22,214 nucleotides of DNA, taken from the NCBI GenBank assembly GCA_027604665.1, contig JADGIZ010000157.1:1-22214 (forward strand), written 5' to 3'. Each line of letters starts with the position of its first letter. The first letter of the stretch is position 1. The translations under genes and the position numbers were made by a program. Source of the stretch: Polyrhizophydium stewartii. Its lineage: Eukaryota > Chytridiomycota > Chytridiomycetes > Rhizophydiales. Under the pieces are notes generated by a model. It was not told the DNA's origin. It did not search any database and saw nothing but the letters and a program-made list of their open reading frames with translations. This document shows, one piece after another, positions 10,701-19,100 of the stretch.

Positions 10701-12924
10701 GCAACTCGAGCTCCTCGCGCGCAACATCGAGCTCGGTGCGCGCGGTGTTGATCTTCTCGTTCCAGGGAACAAGCTTGAGCTGCTGCTCCTCGATCTGGCG
10801 CTGGAAAGTCTCGGTCTTGCCTGGCCACCGGAAAGCCAGCCCTGGTCAGCTGGTTTGCAAGCAGCAAAGCTCCAAAAAAGCCATCGCACCTTGGAGGCTC
10901 TGACGGATGGCCTCGAGCTCGGCTTCCTCGGACTCGAGACGCGTCTGTAGTTCCTCGAGCTGGCTCTGGGCCTTGGACAAGTCCGTGTCAAAGTTGTTGA
11001 CCCAAGTCTCGTCCTCGATGAGCTGATGCTTGTCCTGATGGGTCAATCAGCGGGTTGTGTGCCAGAGTCAGCCCAGCGCTTAAAGAGCATAGATAGCGGC
11101 GGTCCGATCACGGCCTTACCTGTTCGAGGGCTTTGGCAGCCTTCTTGCGCTTCTGTCCAATGTGACGCTCCTTCTCCTTCAGCTCGATTTCGGCGCGATC
11201 AAACTTTTGCAGATCCTGCTTGGCGGCCTTTGCCTCCTCTTCCAGTTGCTAAGCGCACGCAGCCGCAGCATTTCAAAATTACATTCTATCAGCGGCACAG
11301 CAGGATGTTCACGAGCATCCGCGCGGGAGCTCGCACCTTAAACTCCTTCTGGCTCTTCTTGAACGCAGCCTCGAGGCGATCGGCGTCGGCCGTCTGCTGG
11401 GCGAACGCCTGCTTCTCCTCTTCCGCGACCTTCCTCATGGAGGCCTGATTGCGCACAGGCGTCGCCGTCAGCACCGCAGCTGACCCAGTTCGACGCCAGA
11501 GTCAAGAGCGCACCAGTTTCTCGGACAAATCGGCCATCACAGCCTCGGCTTGGGCCGAGTCGCGCTGGACAAGCTGGTTCTTGTAAAAGACGATCGAGTT
11601 TTGCGTCTCGATGAACTCCATGGCGTCCTTGCGTTTCTCCTCAAGGCCGGCCTTCTCTGCCTGAATGATCTTGAGGCGCTGGAGCTTCTCCTCGCGCTCC
11701 TGGCTGATCAGCTCGAGCTGCTTCGAGGACTCCTCGATAGCGTCCTTGTAGTGCGCCGTGCCAATAATGTCCTCCAGATACTCGAGAAGGCCGTCTTCGT
11801 GCTCGTTTTGAGCCTTGGGCTTCATGAGCGCAATCGACTCGACCTCGCCCTGTGCAAGTAACCACACCAAGTCAGCTCGGGACCAAGTCTGCACAACCTG
11901 CCGCAGGCGGTGAACGGCCACGCTGACCTGCAGAATCAAAAAACGCTTGTGATCCAGGTCGACGCCCTTGCCCTTGAGAAGCTGGGTGACCTGGCCATAG
12001 CTGCTCGTGCGGCCATTGATGTGGTACGAGCTCTTCTCGCCCTTCTTGTCACCGCTGTCCGGGCGCTCGACCGAGCGCGAGATGACGATCTGAGAGTCGG
12101 GCACAACCTGGAAGTCGTCCCCGGGCTGCGGAAACTGTCAGCAGCGCTGCTTGTGCGCACGCAAGTCCGAAAAACTCGCTTCCGACGAGCTTGAATGCGC
12201 ACCATGTCTATGATCTCTTCGAAATGCACCTCGACGGAGCACGAGTCGAGGTTGGGAAATCGCGCCGAGTTGTGGATCAGGTCTGCCAGCCGCCCCTGGC
12301 GCATCTTCTTGGCCTTGAAGCCAAAGACAAAGAGCAGCGAGTCGATCACGTTGGACTTGCCCGACCCGTTTGGGCCGACAATCGAAGTGAACGACTGGGG
12401 CCAAAGCAGCTCGAGTCAGCGGAGCAGCGCGGCGGCGCGGATGAAGCTCGATAGCGAGGTGCCAAGTACGGCCGGCGTGTGAGGTGCAGCGGCAAGGTCG
12501 CGCAGTGTGTCTGCGCTCGTCCCGCGGGCTTCGGAGGCGAGCCGGCCGAGCGCACCTTGTGGAAGGGGCCGATTTGGACGACGCCTGCATACGACTTGAA
12601 GTTGCGCTGGACGATCTTGGAGATGACGAGCCGCGGAGTTGCAGCATCGTCTGCGGCGGGAGCATGATGTGCGGCGCTCTGCGCTGCGCTGGCGCCGGTC
12701 GATGGCCGCGGGCGCGACGGCGCGTGGGCGTCGGCGGGTGCGCCTTGCTGAGGCGCGTGGGTGAGCATGTCCGAAACCTGGCAAAGCCGATTTCGGGTGG
12801 TGGCAGCGGGGCGACGGCCGAGACGACGGCCGACCGCGGTTGACATGAGGGCAGAACCCATGGCAAACGTTGACGCAGAGGAATCTGGGGAACAAGACAC
12901 CGTGCCCAAGCCCTGGATCGCCAT
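7713..12924 (-). CDS. SMC4: Structural maintenance of chromosomes 4 (condensin ATPase subunit)
   Basis: Sixteen exons, 5' to 3' on the minus strand: 12924-12556, 12394-12203, 12125-11928, 11849-11514, 11444-11337, 11248-11120, 11034-10890, 10820-10378, 10309-9627, 9548-9134, 9060-8971, 8900-8791, 8720-8617, 8552-8206, 8125-7913, 7841-7713. This gives 1336 residues (human 1288). SMC4 pairs with SMC2 as the condensin core that compacts mitotic chromosomes. Visible: NFKSYAG near the start, Walker A GPNGSGKSN (130-138), DHKRFLILQGEVESIALMKPK, two long coiled coils, the hinge from about 625 (GRLGDLGVIDDMYDVAV, SGTMTGGGSK), signature LSGGEK (1218-1223) and Walker B LYVMDEIDAALD (D1246, E1247). IQTPENAKRLFDL and ELVDSLDPFSEG mark it as SMC4 rather than SMC2. 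The ATG at 12924 is the first after the centrin stop; later in-frame ATGs are possible. The tail is glutamine-rich. Confidence 0.96.
7716..7769 (-). repeat. CAG/CAA-rich tract encoding the SMC4 polyglutamine tail
   Basis: The last 18 codons before the SMC4 stop are mostly CAG and CAA, encoding runs of five glutamines either side of RQP. The family core ends just upstream (SKSVTIDPRRI), so this is a lineage-specific extension and a likely length-variable microsatellite. Confidence 0.8.
11850..11927 (-). other. Stop-free 78-nt intron (3n) inside the SMC4 ATPase head
   Basis: The donor GTCAGC follows the codon for Q in FLILQ; the acceptor is CACAG before GGCGAGGTC. Family alignment needs ILQ joined directly to GEVES, so the segment is an intron. 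It is nonetheless 26 codons long without a stop, so a retained-intron protein would stay in frame. Confidence 0.7.
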
Positions 12925-12942
12925 CCCTGGTAGCAGCCCCTT
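12925..12942 (-). other. 18-bp gap between the centrin stop and SMC4 ATG
   Basis: Two co-oriented genes are separated by only 18 bp. The SMC4 promoter and leader must overlap the last centrin exons or introns (unless a later ATG is used), and the centrin 3' UTR must overlap SMC4. No polyadenylation motif is visible between them. Confidence 0.6.
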
Positions 12943-13906
12943 TCATTCGTTTGCATCCGTCATGATGGCAATAAACTCCTGCTCGTTGACTAAGCCCGCG
13001 GCCGCAGTGTCAGCCGACCCCGATCTGGCGCTCATCTCGGATCACTGGCGGCAAGCAGCCGCAGCACCGCGGGTTGCACTCACTCTCGCCGTCCTGGTCC
13101 AGATCAAACTCGTCGATCATGGCCTGCAGTTCCGTGTCGTCGAGGTTCTCGCCGATTTCCTTTGCGACTCTGCGCAGGTTGCGGAGGGATATCTTGCCTG
13201 TGAGGTCGTCGTCAAAGAGCTGGAACGCCTTGCGGATCTCTTCCAGCGGGTCCCTGTCAAGAATGCGCTCAGTCACTTGAGCGGTTCGCACGAGCACATT
13301 GCGGCAGTGAGCAGTCGGCGCAGGCTCTATTGGACGGCGAGCGATGCGAGTGGAGTCGGGCCGATGTACTTACTGACTTTGTTGAAGTCGTCAAAGTCGA
13401 TCAGGCCCTGCCCGGCCTTGTCGTAGTCGCGCAGGATCTTGAGGACCTCGGGCTTCTTGACGTCGAATCCGAGTGCCCGCATAGCGACCTGCGCGCGGAG
13501 CGCGGAGCAGGCGGTGCGAGAGCAAGGAAGCCCAGCCCGCGAGCCGCGGGCAGGCGGCCAGGGGCCGTCGGCGCCAGTGCATCAGCGATACTCGCTCCAC
13601 AGCACGCGCCGGCCAGCAGCGGTGGTCGCCGGGCCGCCACCACCGTCGCCTTCCTGCAGCTTCGCCAGCGTCCGAACCAGCGACGGCGGCGACAACGAGG
13701 CCACGAGGGCAGCTGTCGCGCGACGGCGCCGGCGGACAGCAGGCGGCGCACAGGCCTGCGCGCACCTTGAGCTCGTGGTAGTCGAGTGCATTGTCCTTGT
13801 CGGTGTCGAAGAGCTCAAAGGCCTCCTTTATCTCTTGCTTCTGCTCGTCGGTGAGCTCTGGCCGTGCCTGCTTCCGCTTGGGCTTCTGCGCATACAACAA
13901 GCTCAT
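12943..13906 (-). CDS. CETN3: Centrin, CETN3/Cdc31 type
   Basis: Four exons on the minus strand: 13906-13766, 13488-13374, 13275-13084, 12989-12943; 164 residues (CETN3 is 167). Centrins are calcium-binding proteins of centrioles, basal bodies or spindle poles; the Cdc31/CETN3 branch acts in their duplication and in TREX-2 mRNA export. A short basic head is followed by four EF-hands. EF1 has a full loop (D34 to E45, [12 protein letters not shown]). EF2 is degenerate, with alanine at loop position 3. EF3 has the centrin-typical loop starting [11 protein letters not shown]4 is intact (D143 to E154, DLDQDGEINEQE). [17 protein letters not shown] and the FIAIM ending are closer to CETN3/Cdc31 than to CETN1/2. 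Donors at introns 2 and 3 are GTAAGT and GTGAGT. The first intron (13489-13765, 277 nt) is the longest in the window. Confidence 0.95.
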
Positions 13907-14223
13907 GGTGTTGCCGACGCGGGCAAAGCGCGCGGATATTCCCGCGCGCACGTCTGCGTGCAGAGGCGTGAGGTTCGACACCTTCCCAACAAGCAGACGC
14001 ACAGGCGGATGGATGGGCCAAAGGATGACATGCATGCATTTATATGCGCCTGATCCTTTGCCGTCCTTGCCACACGGATGTGCTCAAACCCCAGACATGG
14101 CGCTTGCATCCGATCCGGGCCACACCACCACTTCCTCGCCGACGGCGGCTGCATCTGTGCCGCCGCTCGCTCATCTTCCGCGATCCACACTCTTGGCACA
14201 TCTTGTCCTCCAAAGCATCCGGC
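13907..14223 (-). promoter_or_regulatory. Centrin upstream region / SAXO 3' flank (317 bp without a gene)
   Basis: This gap lies between the centrin ATG and the stop of the SAXO gene, both on the minus strand. It should contain the SAXO polyadenylation site and the centrin promoter. The only clear elements are a TATAAA on the minus strand (14044 to 14039) and an adjacent TGCATGCA palindrome (14031-14038). No credible coding exon was found. Confidence 0.45.
14031..14044 (-). promoter_or_regulatory. TATA-like box with adjoining TGCATGCA palindrome
   Basis: Read on the minus strand, TATAAA is followed directly by TGCATGCA, about 125-138 nt upstream of the centrin ATG. In a strongly GC-rich region this AT island stands out. 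The TATA role is inferred from sequence and position only. Confidence 0.4.
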
Positions 14224-15981
14224 TTACGCCGAGCCGTGCCGACCCGAGAGACGCACATGGCCGTCCTTGTGCGTCTCGACGCCGACCTTGAGCCAGTCGC
14301 TGGCCCCGCAGTGCGGCAGCGGCTTTGCGCTGTGCTGGCCGCGGGTGGTGCTGACAAAGTCGCGGTCGTCGGCAACAGGCACATACACGTTCCTGGGACG
14401 AAAGTCCTTGGGGCGGGCGACGCTGCCCGTCGACTGGAAGTCGGACTTGTGGGTGCTGATGCCCTCGAATCTCGCAGTGTTGGGCTCGTACGTTGGCGCA
14501 GGGTGCACGTAGCGTTCCGCCGTCTTGGGCTGGAACGTGTCCTTGTACGTCGTCAGGCCATCGAAGCCGGCGCTGCTCGGCGAGTACTCGGCCTTGTGGC
14601 GCTGGTACCGCGGCGGCAGCTCCCAGATCTTGTATGCCTCCTTGGTCGTCGACACGGCCTCGAACTTGCCGTTGACATCGGTCGTGCGCGTCTGTGGGGC
14701 ACGGACCTGGAGTTGAAGTGTGAGCTGCGCCTTCGGATCACCTCGAGACTCCGGTAACTTGGCATCGCCTTACCAGCTCGCGCTTGACCTGGTGGCCAAC
14801 ATACGAGGCGGCCGTCGTGGACTTGAAGTCGCTGATGGTTGGACAAGGGAGACGGTCAGCGCTTGCTTTGGGCGGCGTGGTAGCCTGCCAGCGCGAAGCG
14901 CACCGATCTTCGGCCGAGATACTCGGCGGAGCCGCGGGCTTGCGGCGCGTCGGGATGTTGGTGACTTCCCACTTCTTGAAGTCGTCGGACTGGGTCGAGA
15001 CGCCGTCAAAGCGTACGTCGGACTTGACGTAAGGCTGCTGCTTGCGCATGTAGTGCGGCGGGAGCGGGAACTCGACATAGTCGGTTTTGGTCGTGGTGGC
15101 GCCATCAAACTGGCCCGATGTGCTGACCCAGTGCTCGCGCTCCTTGCGCTTTGGCGGCGTAACGCCCGGCCAGGCTTGGTAATCCTGGCGCTGCGTTGTA
15201 GCCGAGTCGAGCGATGCGTCGTTGGGGACATACATTTCGCGATGGGGCTGGACAGCAGCAGCCGCATATAGATTGGAACGCGCAGCGGGTCAGAGATGCT
15301 TTGGCGGGAGACAGATGGCTGCATCCACGGCCGCGCCGATGGCGTGGATCGTGGGCGACGTGGTTTGTTTAGCGAGGGTCGACCGACCTTTGGGCGTGGA
15401 GGCAGCGGATGCAGCACAAACTTCTCGCGGCTGTTGGCGGTGGCAGAGACCACGACGGAGGCGCCGCACGCATGCGCCAGGTGTTCCCGTGTGCGTGAGT
15501 GCGCGTGAAGGTTTCGATGCCGTGTCGTCGCAAGCAAGTTGCCAAGCGAGTCGGCAAGCAGCGCGTTGCACAATGGTCAGATCCGCGACGGCAGGCGAGC
15601 ACACACATACGAGACAAGCAGCCTACTTTTCGGTGCTGCCGTGGAACTCGCCCCCGACAGTGAGCTCCTGCGGCGCGGGGCGGCCCCGGCGCACCTCGAG
15701 CGGGAAGTTGGTGAAGTTGTCGCAGTACTCTGGTGTGCAGGTCCGGGGAAGTGTATGCTGTTAGAAACATCATCCCACGAGCAGCATCGCTGCTGGCGCT
15801 GCCAGTCCGTCCGCGTTGCGCCGAGCCTGGCTGTGGCGGCGGAAGCGGTAGGCAGGGACAGCGCATGCCATCACGGACCTGTGTGAGCGTCCAGCGGGGC
15901 ATCGCTAATCTTGACCGGCTTGCACATCCTGTGGCGGCCGCAGCTGCAGACAGCGCAGATGCAGTTTCCGTCGTGGCCCAT
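14224..15981 (-). CDS. SAXO1: SAXO/FAM154-like axonemal microtubule-stabilising protein
   Basis: Six exons on the minus strand: 15981-15879, 15729-15627, 15430-15388, 15247-14904, 14831-14774, 14706-14224; phase-consistent, 377 residues. The N-terminus has the SAXO cysteine signature CICAVCSCGRHRMC (residues 7-20), as in human SAXO1 (CICELCSCGRHHC). Repeats in the style of SAXO/MAP6 Mn modules follow: FDGATTTKTDYVEF, FDGVSTQSDDFKKW, FEAVSTTKEAYKIW, FDGLTTYKDTFQPK and FEGISTHKSDFQST. Known members bind and stabilise microtubules of axonemes, basal bodies and centrioles, some as doublet inner-junction proteins. The ATG is just upstream of the cysteine motif, as in the family. Introns of 196 nt (15431-15626) and 140 nt (15248-15387) are longer than usual, so a small repeat-coding exon could be missed. 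The 72-nt intron 14832-14903 is stop-free. SAXO1 versus SAXO2 cannot be decided. Confidence 0.85.
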
Positions 15982-16122
15982 GTTTGCGTGCGAGCGGGTG
16001 TCGATGTGGAGGCAAAGCCGTGGCAGGCCCGCGGGCAGCGGGTGGGACGGCGTGCGCCGTCGCGTCCGCAGGATGCTCGCGGAGCGCGTTGCGGGCAGCA
16101 TCCTGTTTCCCCGCAGAGAGCA
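15982..16122. promoter_or_regulatory. Bidirectional SAXO / FANCJ promoter region (141 bp)
   Basis: The ATGs of the minus-strand SAXO gene and the plus-strand FANCJ gene are 141 bp apart, so both must be driven from here. The region is GC-rich without a TATA box. It contains a perfect inverted repeat (16069-16105). Confidence 0.6.
16069..16105. repeat. Perfect 9-bp inverted repeat in the divergent promoter
   Basis: CAGGATGCT (16069-16077) and AGCATCCTG (16097-16105) are exact reverse complements separated by 19 nt. The repeat lies 18-54 nt before the FANCJ ATG. It could be a pair of binding sites for one factor or a hairpin in the FANCJ 5' leader. Confidence 0.7.
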
Positions 16123-19100
16123 ATGGGAGCAGGGCTCGCAGACTCGGGCGACGGCGCAGGCCCCGCAGCCGCTGCGCACGCGGAGCCGCCGCAGCCCGCC
16201 AGCGCACCGCAAGCACCTGCCGATGCGCTGCAGCTGGAGCAGACGCCCGCGCAGCCCGCACCTGAGCAGCCCGCACCTCAGCAGCCGCGCAGACGTGCGC
16301 TGCCGGGAACCGTCTCCCGCAGAGGCAGGCTGGCCCAGGGGCAGCAGGCTGCGGGCAAGGGCAAGGCCCGCGGCGGCCACGACCCGCAGCAGCAGCGCCT
16401 GGCGTTCGAGCCACGGGACGCAGCCATGCCGCTCGTGCGAGACGACGTCGGGGGCCCGCGGCGCACGTTCCAGAAGTACATCATTGGCGGCGTCCCCATC
16501 TCGTTTCCGTTCGAGGTCCGGCCGCCTGGACAGTGTCGCTGTCTCCGCAAGAGACACCGCCGCAGCCTGCGGGCATGAGGCTGACCCACTGCTCCGTCTC
16601 ACATGGATCCTGTTTCGCGCAACCGCTCGCCCTCCGCCGGCTAACCACGACCGCACCATAGGCCTATCCGTCGCAGGTGATGCGCGGCATGGCAGTGTGG
16701 TCGGGAGATTATTCCGCACGGCGACGCTGACACTGACCGCCGACGCCGCATGGCGCAGATCATCATGATGGAGAAGATTGTGCGGTCGATCAAGGAGTCG
16801 CAGAATGCCCTGCTCGAGAGCCCGACAGGCACCGGCAAAACCATCACGTTACTTTCGGCCGTGCTCGCCTGGCGCGAGGCCGAGAAGGCGCGGATCAAGG
16901 CTGCATCGGCGGAGCTGCTGCGCAGACGCGAGCAGCATATCAAGTCGGCCGAAGCTGCCGCAAAGGCCGCAAAGGAGTCTGCGCAGGCCGCGGCGGCTGC
17001 GGAGATGAAAAGCCCGTTCTTCAACAAGCAGCCAGGCGACGGTGCCGAGGCCCCGTCTCGTGCGATCCCGCCTGACGAGCCTCCCGAGCAAGGCTCTGTG
17101 CATATCCACAAGAGCGACAAGGGCTTGCGCGTCGACTTTGAGGGATTGGCGGATGATGCGGTTGAAGCAATCGCGACGTCGCGCATCCCGCGCATCTTCA
17201 TCGCAAGGTGCATCAACCCGTATGTTGCGCTGCCATCATCTGAGGCTGATGCAGTGCATCGCCCAACAGCCGCACGCAAAAGCAGGTTCAGCAGACGATC
17301 CGAGAGCTGCGTGAAAAGACTCCCTATCGCCCCAAAATATCGACCCTGGCCAGCCGCGAGCACTACTGCATCAATCCTGCTGTGCGGCGCACGGGCAGCA
17401 TCAATGAGGAGTGCATGGCACGGCTCGATGCCGAGGACTGTGTGCACTTTTTACGCGTGCGCAACCTGCAGGGTCAGGTCGAATCTCTTGTGCATACCCA
17501 GAGCGGCATCTGGGATATTGAGGTCAGGGGTGATTGTTGGCGCCAATTCGCTTAAGGTGTTTTGGCCGCTGATGCCATCGACTTGCGTAGGACCTGGTCT
17601 CCATGGGCAAGCGCACAAAAGGTTGCCCCTACTATGCGGCTCGCGCGATAGCCGAGACGGCGGACGTGATCTTTGCTCCCTACAACTACATCATCGACCC
17701 ACGTGAGTTGCTTGTGGCCGCGCAAAGAGTCGTGCCCGTGTCGAGAGCTGCTCACGAGCGGGTGCAGTGGTTCGGGCTGCTTCCAGCGTCGACCTCAAGG
17801 ACAGCATCGTCATTATTGATGAAGGTGCGCGGCGATGTGTTGTAGAATACCTGCACTGGGCGAGATACTGATGCTCTCAATGCTTGCTGCGATAGCGCAC
17901 AACACCGAGTCTGTGTGTGCCGAGGCTGGAAGCATCCACCTGACAGAGGGCGATTTAAAAGGTGTGCAGCGAGATTGAGCGTCGCGCACCCGCGAATCGC
18001 TGCTCACAGTCTGCTGCATCCCGACCAGACGCGACGCGCGATCTTGAGGCTGCCGCGGCGGACGGGCAGAACGAGATCGAGATCAAAACAATTGTGCACC
18101 TGCTCAAGTGTTTGATGGAGTGGCGCACAAACTACCGCGACAACTTTACGATCCGCGAGTTCAACCGCTCAATGCGAATGTAGGTGTCGTTGGCGTGCTG
18201 CCGGCGAATCCGCAAAGCTTTTTGCTGCACTCTGACGAACACGTCCATTCGGTGACGCGCAGCTGGGCCGGAAGCGAGATTGGAAAACTGCTGGCCGAAA
18301 TGGGCATCCTCGCGGGAAAGTGGGTCTGCGACTGTCTGATTGGGCGAATCGTTGTGCCCTGGCTGACGAAAGTAATTTGCGGGCCATTGCCGATGCGCGC
18401 AGCATCTCTGTTGTCACGCATGCATACAAGGCGATATCCGCTGCGAATGCGGCCGCAGACCGGCACGGCATGGTTGCAATGCACATTCTCTCAAATCGCA
18501 CTCTCGCCACGATTGGGTGTAAGCAGGCTGAGCCGTCAGGCAGATAGAAGCTCAACGCTGACTGCGACCATTGCGCAGCAATCGTCATGGTGCTCGGCTT
18601 CATTTTCGCGCCTGGGGAGAGTTACATGGACGGTGCGGCCGCATGCGTCAGCACAATCAACTTGGCCGACGCTGACAACGACATTTGCAGATTACCGAAT
18701 GGTCCTGTCAAAGACAGAGAACGAGCGGCCGAGAGATGGCAAGAGATTAGGCCTCCTCGCTGAGATGTGCTTAAAGTTGCAGCATTGGGGCTGACGATCG
18801 CTGGTGTAGGAGACCCGCCATGGGTGTATGCTTTCTCGTTCTGGTGCCTGAATCCGGCGGTCATCTTTCGGGAGATTGCTTCGCTTACGCGCTCGGTGAT
18901 ATTGACAAGGTATTTCAGTCGCTTCCCTTAAGAGCACAAGACCAACCAGCGTGATGTGTTAACGCTTGTACGCTAAGCGGCACGCTGAGTCCTCTGCAGT
19001 CGTTCTCGAGCGAGCTGGGCACCAAGTTTTCTCAGGTGCTCGAAGCGCCGCACGTCATCAAGGACGACCAGGTGCCGTTTTGCTGCTCGTCACGAGCCAA

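Noticed and set aside
7713..12924. SMC2, SMC1 or a bacterial-type SMC instead of SMC4
   Set aside because: Hinge and head landmarks (IQTPENAKRLFDL, ELVDSLDPFSEG, RLVGVYK) fit SMC4, and there are 15 introns.
12138..12956. A 272-residue minus-strand open frame overlapping centrin end and the SMC4 start
   Set aside because: It is out of frame with both genes; the centrin frame stops at 12943 and the SMC4 homology is in another frame.
13489..13765. Possible nested gene or extra exon in the 277-nt centrin intron
   Set aside because: Open frames there are low-complexity Arg/Ala/Pro sequence, and the EF-hand protein aligns with no gap across the junction.
15431..15626. Extra SAXO exon inside the 196-nt intron
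   Set aside because: No segment there gives an Mn-type repeat with matching splice phase, although a short exon cannot be fully excluded.
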